Source of the DNA: CAYSCX01 sp964429575
GTDB lineage: Bacteria; Desulfobacterota; Binatia; Binatales; Binataceae
DNA: 64,000 nucleotides
NCBI GenBank assembly: GCA_964429575.1
Contig: CAYSCX010000004.1
Span: 1 to 64,000, forward strand
Direction: 5' to 3'
The position numbers and the translations under genes are program-made. Positions within the stretch are counted from its first letter, which is position 1; each line of letters starts with the position of its first letter. A model generated the notes under the pieces. The model was given only the letters and a program-made list of their open reading frames with translations. It was not told where the DNA came from and searched no databases. Shown here one piece after another: positions 34,021 to 44,587 of this stretch.

Positions 34021-34800
34021 GTGGAGCGCGAGCACGTCGGTACAATCCGCGAACTCTGGCGCTACCCGGTCAAGTCGCTGGGCGGAGAGCAACTGACCGA
34101 GATGCTCGTCACCCCGCGCGGCGCGCTCGGTGACCGCACCTACGCCATCCGCGAACTCGAATTCGGCGCGATCATGAGCGCGCGACTGTGGTCCTCGCTG
34201 CTCGCCCTCAGCGCCGCCTACGACGGCCCGCCCGACGCTGGCGGTCGCGTGCGAATCGAGCTGCCGGATGGCGCCTGCGTGTTCGCCGGCGAGCCGGCCG
34301 CCGCCGACGCACTGTCACAGTCGCTGAACATGTCCGTCAGGTTCGAACCTGCGCGCCCCGAGGGTTTCTCGCAGGAAGAAATTGTCGCGATGGTCGATCG
34401 CGGCGAATTTGTCCCGCGCCGCGACTTCTTTGACGAGGAAGTCATCCATGTTCTTGCGAGCGGCACGCTCGATCACCTGCGCACTCTCGCCGGCGGCGCT
34501 GCGGATTTTGACCTGCGCCGATTCCGCCCCAACATATATATCGACACTGCCTCGCGCGGGTTTGCTGAAGACGCCTGGTTCGGTGGCGAACTCCTGATTG
34601 GCGGCGAAGTCCGCATCAGGGGACTTGCTCCTGCGATGCGGTGTGCGATGACGGTTCACGCGCAATGCGGCCTCCCGCGCGACGTGCGCATATTGGAGAC
34701 CGCCATCCGCCACCATGGCGCGTACGTCGGCGCACTCGCTTCGGTCGCATCGCCCGGAATAATCCAGCTCGGCGACCCGGTGGTGCTCGAAACCGGCTGA
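34021..34800 (+). CDS. MOSC-domain protein
   Basis: A 259-residue protein with the N-terminal beta-barrel (GTIRELWRYPVKSLGGEQL, GALGDRTYAI) and the C-terminal MOSC domain (DLRRFRPNIYID, WFGGELLIGGEVRIRG). The conserved Cys lies in PAMRCAMTVHAQ, the residue that binds the molybdenum cofactor in MOSC proteins. It could be a stand-alone molybdoenzyme related to YcbX/mARC, which reduce N-hydroxylated compounds, or a sulfur carrier. GTG 34021 lies 19 bases after the amidase stop. It closes the cluster; the next gene converges. Confidence 0.85.
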   Translation: MEREHVGTIRELWRYPVKSLGGEQLTEMLVTPRGALGDRTYAIRELEFGAIMSARLWSSLLALSAAYDGPPDAGGRVRIELPDGACVFAGEPAAADALSQSLNMSVRFEPARPEGFSQEEIVAMVDRGEFVPRRDFFDEEVIHVLASGTLDHLRTLAGGAADFDLRRFRPNIYIDTASRGFAEDAWFGGELLIGGEVRIRGLAPAMRCAMTVHAQCGLPRDVRILETAIRHHGAYVGALASVASPGIIQLGDPVVLETG

Positions 34801-34808
34801 TCGGCCGT

Positions 34809-35930
34809 TCAGATCACTTCCAAATAGTTGCGGTCCGGCAGCTCAGGAAACGGCGCCGCCGGGAGCGTCTGATACCAGAACGCGACCGACGCGATATCGT
34901 CCTGCAGCGGAAGAAATCGCGCAGCGATATCGCGCTCGCGCAACGGATTGCCGCGCCAGCCGAGCGCCTGGATCGTTACGCGGAGATCGCTCTTGAAGCG
35001 GATCGGATCGGGAATGTGCCAGCGGTACATCCCGAAACGCATCTGCGAGCGGTACAGCCCGTCCGGTTTCAGCACCTGTGGAAGACCCGAGTACGGGCCG
35101 GTGAACTCGCGGTAACCCGCGTGCGCGGGGCCGAGGTCGATCCCCGGATCAAAGTTGTACGCACCGCCGAAGTAGTCCTCGGTGCCGGTGCCGCATATGG
35201 TCGGAAACTCGCCGTCGCCGTCGATGAAAAACTTGATCTCGCCTTCGCCCCACCAGCCGCTGTTGTTGACCCCCCACGCGATAAACGTGCCGGCGAACTG
35301 TCCGCGACCGCGGATGCCGTCAACGATGGTGTGCGCTTCGCCGTACGACAGCGGATTGACGCGCCTGAATTGCGCGTGAAAGTACGCCGCGTCGTCATCG
35401 ACGCTCGTGAGCGTGTAGTTCACCTGGTAGTAGAGAATCATCGCGCGCTCGGAGCGGTTTTCCATCGTGATGCGCGCTCGCTTGCGAAACGGCATTTCCC
35501 AGTAGCAGTTGAATCCCTTCGACGGATTCACGCACACCGCGAGCGACGAGATCTGCGCGTATTGGTTCCATCCCGAAGCGAAAAAATCCCCGAGCGGACA
35601 TTCGACAGACGGCGCCGGCGAGTCATCCCAGTAGAATCTGAGTATGGCGGTGCGCCACGTTCCTGTGGGCGTCATCCAGATCTGCTGAATCGCGCCCGAT
35701 CCTGCGATGTCCGCAAGGACACGGTTCTCGCCCGGCGCGATGATAATGTAGGGCGAAACTTTCCAGCCGCGCCCGAGTTCTCGCGCCGGGCTCGACTTTG
35801 GATCAGGAGCAGCCATCGCGCCCTTGCCCTTTTCGCCGGTGGGATTCTCCGGACTGATCGACCGCGTCTGGGCGTCCGAGAGTCGCGAAAGATTCCCCAA
35901 GTGCATGCCGAGTCCGTTGAATTGCGCCAT
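34809..35930 (-). CDS. DUF2961 protein (glycoside hydrolase family 172 type)
   Basis: A 373-residue jelly-roll enzyme. Family blocks include LGRGWKVSPYIIIAPGENRV, GSGAIQQIWMTPTG, WDDSPAPSVECPLGDFFASG, WWGEGEIKFFIDGDGEFPTI and GTGTEDYFGGAYNF (247-260). The two Glu-containing motifs fit the catalytic pair of GH172, whose known members act on arabinofuranosyl or fructofuranosyl linkages. No signal peptide is seen, so it is cytoplasmic. ATG 35930 has AGGAGG 10 bases upstream. The gene has no sugar-uptake neighbours, which leaves its substrate open. Converges with the MOSC gene. Confidence 0.87.
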   Translation of the reverse strand: MAQFNGLGMHLGNLSRLSDAQTRSISPENPTGEKGKGAMAAPDPKSSPARELGRGWKVSPYIIIAPGENRVLADIAGSGAIQQIWMTPTGTWRTAILRFYWDDSPAPSVECPLGDFFASGWNQYAQISSLAVCVNPSKGFNCYWEMPFRKRARITMENRSERAMILYYQVNYTLTSVDDDAAYFHAQFRRVNPLSYGEAHTIVDGIRGRGQFAGTFIAWGVNNSGWWGEGEIKFFIDGDGEFPTICGTGTEDYFGGAYNFDPGIDLGPAHAGYREFTGPYSGLPQVLKPDGLYRSQMRFGMYRWHIPDPIRFKSDLRVTIQALGWRGNPLRERDIAARFLPLQDDIASVAFWYQTLPAAPFPELPDRNYLEVI

Positions 35931-36007
35931 CCGTGCGCGACCTCCTTGGCCGGTGCGCGATTGTAGTCGAACCGCGCCGACGCACCAAAAGCCGCTCGTA
36001 GGCGGCG

Positions 36008-36955
36008 CTATCGAGTCAGATCGACCGCGATGAAATCGTGATCAGAGATCCGCGTCGAGAACAATGAGCGCCGCGCCGGAATCACGCGCGCACTTCCCGC
36101 GACCGGTTTCAAGTCGCGCACCGCGATCCAGTCCAGTTTGGGCCGCATGAATGGCGGGATGGCGCGCGCGAATGTAAACGTCGAGCGTCCCGCCTCGTTC
36201 GCTCCATCAATCACGAGTCCCGACTCGCGCAACCGCTCGAACAGCGGCTCGTGCAACTCCGGCCGGCGGAAGCGGCGCGGATTCAGAACAAGGTGGCGTA
36301 CTAGATGCGCCATTCCACGCGGGGAGCCAAGTTCCAACGTGGTCGTGTTCAAATCGCCGCCGAAAATCGCTGGTCCCGTCCGCGGAAACGACGCGAGGTA
36401 CGCCTCGATCTGAAGTGCGCGCCCGGCCGGATCGCAACGGCTGTGCAGATGCGCAAGTCCAAGCTCAAGCCGGGTTCCGGAAAAGCCTGCGCTCGCACGA
36501 AGTCCACACGGCGCTCCGAACCGCCTGCCGCGCCGAAGGCTCCGGTGACCATATGGGTCGGGAATCGCCACCACCGCAGCATCGTCAATCGGCGCTGCGC
36601 TCAGGATCGCGATGCCAAGGTACCCATGCGTGTCGCCGTTGCCGCCAAGAAGCGCGAACTGCGGCATATATGCGTAGCTCATTCCCAGCAGCCCGGCGAG
36701 TTCGGCGGCAACTTTCCGGCCGCCGCTCCGTCGGGTCTGCCAATCAACCTCGCATAGCAGCACGAGCGCAGCGTCGCGAAGCGCGGCGCTCTGGAAGCAC
36801 GCGGCGATACCGTCGAAGCGAATGCCTCCCTGCGCATTGAACGATACCACGCGGAGCGGCCAGCGCACCTCGCGCGGCGGCCGGTTTTCGACGATTGGCG
36901 AGAACGGCGATTCGAGTGCGGATTGGTTGCGCGCCTTCAAGTCGATCGGGCACAT
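36008..36955 (-). CDS. Endonuclease/exonuclease/phosphatase-family protein
   Basis: A 315-residue EEP-fold hydrolase. LRVVSFNAQGG opens the fold near residue 34, ALVLLCEVDWQTRRSG carries the metal Glu, then LGLAHLHSRCDPAGRALQI, the FGGDLNTTTLE loop with catalytic Asp/Asn, KLDWIAVRD and the terminal SDHDFIAVDL. Phosphodiesterase or phosphatase activity is expected but the substrate is unknown. ATG 36955 is the frame start; the first 30 residues are not conserved-looking, so a later start is possible. No signal peptide. Confidence 0.85.
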   Translation of the reverse strand: MCPIDLKARNQSALESPFSPIVENRPPREVRWPLRVVSFNAQGGIRFDGIAACFQSAALRDAALVLLCEVDWQTRRSGGRKVAAELAGLLGMSYAYMPQFALLGGNGDTHGYLGIAILSAAPIDDAAVVAIPDPYGHRSLRRGRRFGAPCGLRASAGFSGTRLELGLAHLHSRCDPAGRALQIEAYLASFPRTGPAIFGGDLNTTTLELGSPRGMAHLVRHLVLNPRRFRRPELHEPLFERLRESGLVIDGANEAGRSTFTFARAIPPFMRPKLDWIAVRDLKPVAGSARVIPARRSLFSTRISDHDFIAVDLTR

Positions 36956-36999
36956 CGATATCGCCGCGCGTTCCCCGCGTCAGCCGCGCAGCTAACCCG

Positions 37000-37068
37000 C
37001 TAGCAGGGTGTTGAGAAAAGCTTTGAGTTCCCCCGATGGCATCGACCGCGCTCTCAACCCCCTGCGTG
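37000..37068. repeat. Imperfect, long-loop member of the CTAGCAGG palindrome family
   Basis: CTAGCAGGGTGTTGAGA at 37000-37016 is matched by the reverse arm CTCTCAACCCCCTGC near 37051-37065, with a loop of about 34 bases. It lies between two genes of the minus strand, close to a second member at 37150. Confidence 0.6.
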
Positions 37069-37149
37069 AAAACCTTGTCCTGAGCCATGGGCGCAGGATC
37101 TGGCTGCCTTCATTATCTTCTCCCGCTGCGGGGGAGACGCGAGAGAGGG

Positions 37150-37172
37150 AGCAGGCGGTTGAAATCGCTTTT

Positions 37173-37185
<13 letters not shown>
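37150..37185. terminator. Palindrome of the CTAGCAGG family at the end of the YyaL gene
   Basis: Arms 37150-37164 and 37171-37185 (15 bases, one mismatch) with loop TCGCTT. The minus-strand gene that ends here takes its TGA stop (37175-37173) and last three codons (Ala-Gly-Gly) from the palindrome. Probably a transcription terminator built from a dispersed repeat. Confidence 0.75.
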
Positions 37186-39263
<2,078 letters not shown>

Positions 39264-39419
39264 CGAGGCCTCGACTGTGCGGGAATCCAAACCGGTTGCT
39301 TCGAATGCGATCCGAAGCGCGAAGTTTCAGGTTACCACTCCAGTTACTCGCGTTCCACGCGCCGGAACAGTTGGCGGTGTGTGGCGGGCGTCGTCGATCG
39401 ACCATTACAATGCGCGCTG

Positions 39420-41213
39420 ATGAGTTCCGCTTCGACGACACCTCAAGGGCGCCCATCGCGTCCCGGCCTCGATCAATCGCGCTGGCGGCTTTGCGCGGCA
39501 TCGGTGCTCGCGGTCTCCGCAGTGCTGTTGTTCGCGAGGCTCGGCTACCGCGCTATTTGGTCGATGGAAGTTCGTTGGGCGGAAATCGCGCGTGAGATGG
39601 TGCTTACGCACAACTATTTCTGGCCCACCATCGGCGGGAAGCTCTATTACGACAAGCCGCTCGGCTCATACTGGCTGGTCGTCGTCGCAAGCTGGTTCAC
39701 CGGCGGCGTAACCGAGCTGGCTGCAAGGCTCCCATCCGCCCTGGCGGGACTCCTCGCAGTAGCTCTACTGATGGTTCTCGCGTGCCGCCTCTACGACGCG
39801 CGCACCTCACTATGGGCCGGCCTCATTCTCGCCACCAGCTTCAGCTTCGTCTTCTATGCGCGAGTCTCCTCGGCGGACGTGGAAACGCTAACCGGTGTAC
39901 TCGCCGCGCTGCTGATTTTCGTCCGCAATGAAGATCGGCCGCGTGGATGGTGGCTCGCCGGCTTATGGGTCGTGATGGCGTTGACGTCGCTGTCCAAGGG
40001 ACTTGTCGGCTTCGCGCTGCCGATCGCGATTATGGCCACTTACTCCTGCTTCGCTGACGGGTGGCCCGCGCTCAGGGATGCCGGCACGACCGGCTCGGTT
40101 CGCGCGCGCATCGTATGGCTCATCGAGCGCAACCGCTGGCTGTTCAACGCGCGGTCAGTGGCCGCGATCGCGATCGGCCTCGCGATCTATATGACGCCAT
40201 TCGTCATCTCCGGGCTTCAGCAAGGCTCGCAGGTGGGTTTGCGCATGGTTGTTCGCGAGAACGTCCTGCGGTTCTTCGAGCCCTTCGACCACCGCGGACC
40301 CATCTATCTCTACGTTTACGTGATCTTCGCACTTGCAGCGCCGTGGTCGGCCTTGCTGCCCGCCGCGCTGGTCGAGATGCATCATCGTCGCCGTATCGGC
40401 ATGGAACCGGCCCGGACGGATCGATTCGCGCTCGCTTATTTCTGGGTGACGTTCATCTTCTTTACGCTCTCAGGCTCCCGCCGGAGCTACTACCTTGTGC
40501 CAATTCTGCCAGCCGCGGCCCTCATCATCGCCAGCTTGCTGGCACGGCGAATGGAGATGCTGGCAGCCCTCGCGCGAAAACTCCTCGTCGCGGGGTTCGT
40601 GCTCGTAGCGGCCCTCGCCGTGCTGGGAATCGTCGGAATCCTGCCGCCGTCCGCCGTGCTGCCGGGCGATGCCGCCGCACTGCCCCCGCTGCCGGCGCGC
40701 GGCCTCTACATCGTTCTGTGGCTCGCGATTGTCGCGGTATTCGGCTGGGCATGGCGACGGCTCGACACCCGGCGTATCGGCGTTGCGTTGGCGACTCTCG
40801 CCTCGCTGTGCCTCGCCTATGTCTTCCTCGTGGCGATGCCGTCCACCGAGGCGTACCGCACCGAGAAGCCTTTTGTCTTGGAGGTGCGCACCAGGTTTGC
40901 CGGCCAGCTCGACAACCTGGCGATTCTCGGAGCACAGGCGCCAGTCTATTACCTCGGGCAGCCCCCGCCGTTTCAATACTTCATGGATCGATCGAGACTG
41001 CGCAGAGCCGTGCGCGACGGCGAAGTGACGTTGATCATTCTCAAGCAGCGCGAGATTTCCAAACTCGGCTACCCGGTCGAAGTCGTGATGGCCGAGGAGG
41101 CCTTCCCGTGGGAATCGAAATCAACGCAGAAAGGAAAGGTCGCGCTGGTACGCGTTACAGGAATGCCGCCAGACAGCCGTCAGGGAGCCCCAGAGCCGGT
41201 TAGCGGCGACTGA
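39420..41213 (+). CDS. GT39/ArnT-like membrane glycosyltransferase
   Basis: A 597-residue polytopic inner-membrane protein. The first periplasmic loop has WSMEVRWAEIAREMVLTHNY and GGKLYYDKPLGSYWLVV, where ArnT and PMT-like GT39/GT83 enzymes bind polyprenyl-phosphate sugar. The usual D-E pair at the loop start is reduced to Met-Glu. About 12 hydrophobic segments follow, then a soluble C-terminal domain (from about residue 470). A lipid- or protein-glycosylation role is likely; donor and acceptor are unknown. ATG 39420 is chosen; the frame starts at 39381. Convergent with dnaN. Confidence 0.83.
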   Translation: MSSASTTPQGRPSRPGLDQSRWRLCAASVLAVSAVLLFARLGYRAIWSMEVRWAEIAREMVLTHNYFWPTIGGKLYYDKPLGSYWLVVVASWFTGGVTELAARLPSALAGLLAVALLMVLACRLYDARTSLWAGLILATSFSFVFYARVSSADVETLTGVLAALLIFVRNEDRPRGWWLAGLWVVMALTSLSKGLVGFALPIAIMATYSCFADGWPALRDAGTTGSVRARIVWLIERNRWLFNARSVAAIAIGLAIYMTPFVISGLQQGSQVGLRMVVRENVLRFFEPFDHRGPIYLYVYVIFALAAPWSALLPAALVEMHHRRRIGMEPARTDRFALAYFWVTFIFFTLSGSRRSYYLVPILPAAALIIASLLARRMEMLAALARKLLVAGFVLVAALAVLGIVGILPPSAVLPGDAAALPPLPARGLYIVLWLAIVAVFGWAWRRLDTRRIGVALATLASLCLAYVFLVAMPSTEAYRTEKPFVLEVRTRFAGQLDNLAILGAQAPVYYLGQPPPFQYFMDRSRLRRAVRDGEVTLIILKQREISKLGYPVEVVMAEEAFPWESKSTQKGKVALVRVTGMPPDSRQGAPEPVSGD

Positions 41214-41266
41214 CTTGCGCCAAGATACGAAGCGCGATCCTTGCGGCCGCCGGCGGGCGTCGCGCG

Positions 41267-42403
41267 CTACAGACGCATCGGCATCACAACATAGGTAAAT
41301 GACGGATCATCCGGCGTTCGCACCACACCCGGACTCACGTCGTCGGAAAGTCCCAACACTACGTTCGATCCCGCAGGAATCACGCCGAGAGCCTGCTGCA
41401 AGTAGCTCGCATTGAATCCAATCGCGAATTCCTCGCCCTTGAATTCGACGTCAATCGGCTCGCTCGCCTCCCCGATCTCTGGACTCGTCGAGGAAACCGT
41501 CAGCGAGCCCGCCGTCAATCCCAGCTTGACACCATGATATCGCTCACTCGAAAAAATCGCTGCGCGCTTGACCGCCGCAAGTAACTTGTCGCGCTCCACT
41601 GACACCTGGTACTTGCTCTGCTTCGGCACGACGCCGCGATAATCCGGGAACTCGCCCTCGACCAGCCGCATCGAAACTTCAGTGGCTCCCCGGCGTAGCG
41701 ATGCGAGCTGACCATCGATCGTCAGTTTAACGTCCTCTTCACCGCTTTGGTCGAGCAATTTTCGCAGTTCGGCCAACCCTTTGCGCGGAATGATTGCGCC
41801 CGCCTCCATTTTGAAGCCCGCCAGTTGCCGCTCGATCATCGAGAGCCGATGACCGTCAGTCGCTACCATCTTCGCGGTGCCACTCGCGGGCGCCTCAATG
41901 AACACACCGCTCAGGTTGTAGCGTGCCTCGTCGGGACTGACCGCAAATATCGTCTTGTCGATCATCTCGGCCAGAACCACCGCACTTATCAAGAGTTCAG
42001 CTTTGACGCCCTTTGTCGGGGCCGGGCCGTCCTTCCCGCCTGCGGACGGCATCCCCGGAAAGCTCCGCGGATCGAGTCCCATCATCTTGAATCGCGCACG
42101 ACCGCATTTGAGTTCGACCCAATCGCCGTCGAGAGCACTCAGCAACACTTCTTCGCCTTCGGCTTCGCGAACAATCTCGAATAGTTTGCGGGCGTTGAGC
42201 GTCAGGTTCTTCTCTTTGCCAGATCGGCACGCCACCTGCGTGCGAATTCCGACTTCCAGGTCGGTCGCGCTCAACACCAGGTTCGCACCATTCGGCTCGA
42301 GCAGCACGTGACCCAGAATTGGAACGGTTGTCCGCCGCTCGACGATTCCCTGTACCAGCGAGAGGGCATTCAGCAATGAGCCGCGCTCAAGGACTAATCC
42401 CAT
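41267..42403 (-). CDS. dnaN: DNA polymerase III beta sliding clamp
   Basis: The ring-shaped processivity clamp of the replicase. The 378-residue protein has three clamp folds: LLNALSLVQGIVERRTTVPIL, RYNLSGVFIE with MVATDGHRLS, and the C-terminal GFNASYLQQAL with YVVMPMRL, the binding cleft for partner peptides. Length is typical. It lies downstream of dnaA on the same strand with 231 bases between them, the usual dnaA-dnaN order. AGAGG stands about 10 bases before ATG 42403. Confidence 0.97.
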   Translation of the reverse strand: MGLVLERGSLLNALSLVQGIVERRTTVPILGHVLLEPNGANLVLSATDLEVGIRTQVACRSGKEKNLTLNARKLFEIVREAEGEEVLLSALDGDWVELKCGRARFKMMGLDPRSFPGMPSAGGKDGPAPTKGVKAELLISAVVLAEMIDKTIFAVSPDEARYNLSGVFIEAPASGTAKMVATDGHRLSMIERQLAGFKMEAGAIIPRKGLAELRKLLDQSGEEDVKLTIDGQLASLRRGATEVSMRLVEGEFPDYRGVVPKQSKYQVSVERDKLLAAVKRAAIFSSERYHGVKLGLTAGSLTVSSTSPEIGEASEPIDVEFKGEEFAIGFNASYLQQALGVIPAGSNVVLGLSDDVSPGVVRTPDDPSFTYVVMPMRL

Positions 42404-42634
42404 TGGTTGAGAGCCTCTTCTTCTGATCCTGAGATCATAGATCTAGATCTCCAGAAGAGATCGTAGAGCTTGTTCATCTGTCGATTACTACCACAACATA
42501 TTGAAATTAAAGGGGAAAGGCTGGGCACGTTGCTGTTCGCTCACCGACACCTATCGGACTCCAATTGCTCCGCTGCGGCTGGTGCTGTGAATTCAACAGA
42601 TCTTTTCCCCAACTTCTCCACCGCTGGTCAAGAA
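42404..42634. other. dnaA-dnaN intergenic region with GATC cluster
   Basis: This 231-base spacer is more AT-rich than its flanks (for example AACATATTGAAATTAAAG near 42490) and contains five GATC sites within 42425-42462. No DnaA box matching TTATCCACA is seen here. It may carry a dnaN promoter or part of the origin; nothing more can be supported. Confidence 0.5.
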
Positions 42635-44017
42635 CTATGCGGCGTTCGCGCGTGCTCCCTTCAGGTCGCGCTCGATCTTCTCGATAGACATTCTAAACGC
42701 GGAATCGCTCGAGACCCTGCGCAGAATCAGGTTGTGCGCATGGATAACTGTCGAGTGGTCGCGTCCGAACCCTTCGCCGATCATCGGGAAGGAGCTCTCC
42801 GTCAGCTTGCGACATAAGTACATCGCGACTTGGCGGCAAAACGCGATGTGCTGAGTGCGTTTCTTCGACTTCAGATCCGCAAGGCGGATGTGAAAGAAAT
42901 CCGCTACCACGCGTTGAATCGACTCGATGTCGGGTTTGGCCTGGTGGCTGCTAATCAGGTCGTGCAGCGCCTGCTTGGCGAAGTCCAGCGTGATCGCTGA
43001 TTTATTCAGCGATGCCAGCGCCGCAAGCCTGGTCAGACATCCCTCCAGTTCGCGCACGTTCGACGAGACATTCTGCGCAATATAAAGCGCAACCTCCGGG
43101 ACCAGCTTGAGGTTTTCATGCGCAGCCTTCTTCTGCACGATAGCCACGCGCGTCTCGAGGTCGGGCGGACCAACGTCCGCGATCAATCCCGACTCGAAGC
43201 GGTTGCGGAGCCGGTCCTCCAGCCCCGCAATGTCCCTCGGCACCTTGTCCGACGTAATTACGATTTGGCGCCGGTCCGCGTGCAGCGCATTGAAGGTGTG
43301 GAAAAACTCCTCCTGCGTCCGCTCGCGACCAGCCAGAAATTGAACGTCATCGAGAATCAAGGCGTCCACGCGGCGGAACCTGTCCCGGAATTCCGTCATT
43401 TTATCACGCCGTAGCGACCCGATGAGTTCGTTCATGAAGACTTCCGCCGGCATGAAAAGCACCTTGCGCGGACGATCCCCAGAGGCGTAGATCCGATGTC
43501 CGATCGCCGACACCAAGTGAGTCTTCCCGAGTCCGACCCCGCCGTAGATGAAGAGCGGGTTGTATTTCTCGCCCGGTTGGTTTGCGACCGCCAATGCCGC
43601 GGCGTGCGCAAACTGGTTCCCCGAGCCGACCACAAATTCCGTGAACGTGTAGCGCGAATTGAGCTGCGGGTGACGCTCGTGCGATGCAGCATCGGCGGTT
43701 GTCGCCTTCGCTCCGCTGGTGACCGGGGGCGGTGCCGGCCGCGCGCGCGGAGCTTTCGGCGTCGCTGTCAAGGCGCCGTTCTCGCCGTGCGTGAGGCGAA
43801 CCTCGACCGGTTCTCCCGCCTCTTTGGAGAGAGACTGCTTCAATAAAGTTGAATAACGTTCTTGCACCCAATCACGGAAAAAGCGATTGGGAGCCTCGAT
43901 CGTCGCAGTCTTTCCGTGAATCCCGATGAATGCGAGCGGTCCAATCCACGTTTCATAGCCGACCTGACCGAGTTCTGCCCGAAGCCGGTCGGTGGCGCGT
44001 TGCCACAAGCCGTTCAT
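42635..44017 (-). CDS. dnaA: Chromosomal replication initiator DnaA
   Basis: The AAA+ initiator that melts oriC. The 460-residue protein has domain I (1-85), a Pro/Ala-rich linker, the AAA+ core with Walker A GGVGLGKTH (159-167), Walker B LILDDVQFLAG and sensor ITSDKVPRDI, and domain IV with the DNA-recognition signature GRDHSTVIHAHNLI. ATG 44017 is preceded by GGGAGGAGCAC. The upstream region holds an inverted pair of DnaA boxes and a good sigma-70 promoter, so autoregulation is likely. dnaN follows. Confidence 0.98.
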   Translation of the reverse strand: MNGLWQRATDRLRAELGQVGYETWIGPLAFIGIHGKTATIEAPNRFFRDWVQERYSTLLKQSLSKEAGEPVEVRLTHGENGALTATPKAPRARPAPPPVTSGAKATTADAASHERHPQLNSRYTFTEFVVGSGNQFAHAAALAVANQPGEKYNPLFIYGGVGLGKTHLVSAIGHRIYASGDRPRKVLFMPAEVFMNELIGSLRRDKMTEFRDRFRRVDALILDDVQFLAGRERTQEEFFHTFNALHADRRQIVITSDKVPRDIAGLEDRLRNRFESGLIADVGPPDLETRVAIVQKKAAHENLKLVPEVALYIAQNVSSNVRELEGCLTRLAALASLNKSAITLDFAKQALHDLISSHQAKPDIESIQRVVADFFHIRLADLKSKKRTQHIAFCRQVAMYLCRKLTESSFPMIGEGFGRDHSTVIHAHNLILRRVSSDSAFRMSIEKIERDLKGARANAA

Positions 44018-44097
44018 GTGCTCCTCCCAAACCGAGGCCAGCGCACGACCCCGCTAAGCGATGCTGCGGATCAAGCCGCGATCAATTACACACAAGC

Positions 44098-44117
44098 TTG
44101 TCCACAGCTGTGGATAA
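44098..44117. promoter_or_regulatory. Inverted pair of DnaA boxes
   Basis: TTGTCCACA on the plus strand faces TTATCCACA on the minus strand with a 2-base spacer. The pair lies 81 bases upstream of the dnaA start codon, suited to initiator binding and dnaA autoregulation. Confidence 0.8.
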
Positions 44118-44329
44118 GTGAAATTTCTCTCGCTCCGACAACGCGTGCGCGAGGCCGCGTGTCCGGCTATCAACTTCTCCCGGTTCCGATCCGATCTTTC
44201 TGTTTTCGATTCGCGATGCTGATTGGTGACGATGCTTGTACATCTTCCGGTCATCGCGTGCAGCACGAAAGTGGCGCGTGGGCTACGATCAAGCGCGCCG
44301 AACTGCCGAAACCTTCGTGGCCAGCACAC

Positions 44330-44358
44330 GTGATAAACAGTTTTCATCAGACTGACAA
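44330..44358 (-). promoter_or_regulatory. Probable dnaA promoter
   Basis: TTGTCA (44358-44353), 17-base spacer, TATCAC (44335-44330). The transcript would start near 44323 and run over the DnaA boxes before reaching dnaA. Confidence 0.55.
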
Positions 44359-44587
44359 GCGTGCGCGCGCAGAAAGCGCCAAGCGCGCGAATTATCGACG
44401 GAATCGCGGGACAGGTTCTCGTGTTGCGCGCGCAACCACAATGCAACAACTTTGGCCCTTGCGAATAATGGCTCTGGAAGCCGATACACGAGACGAAAAA
44501 CCGCTCACCCTGCCCGCCAACCGCGTCAATGCGAGCGCGTTTGACTGCCAACAATCGGGGTGTTAGCGAGCGATCACTCGCATCGCT

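Larger units (their letters stand above)
44018..44587. other. Candidate origin region oriC between dnaA and hemL
   Basis: A 570-base gene-free interval between divergent genes. It contains TTGTCCACA (44098-44106) and, two bases later, TGTGGATAA (44109-44117), which on the minus strand is the perfect DnaA box TTATCCACA. A sigma-70-like promoter for dnaA lies at 44330-44358. Only these two boxes are convincing; a few diverged ones (for example TTATCGACG near 44393) may exist. Open frames crossing the interval are antisense artefacts. Confidence 0.65.

Noticed and set aside
34641..35966. 441-codon plus-strand frame
   Set aside because: Antisense to the DUF2961 gene and rich in Arg; no start signals.
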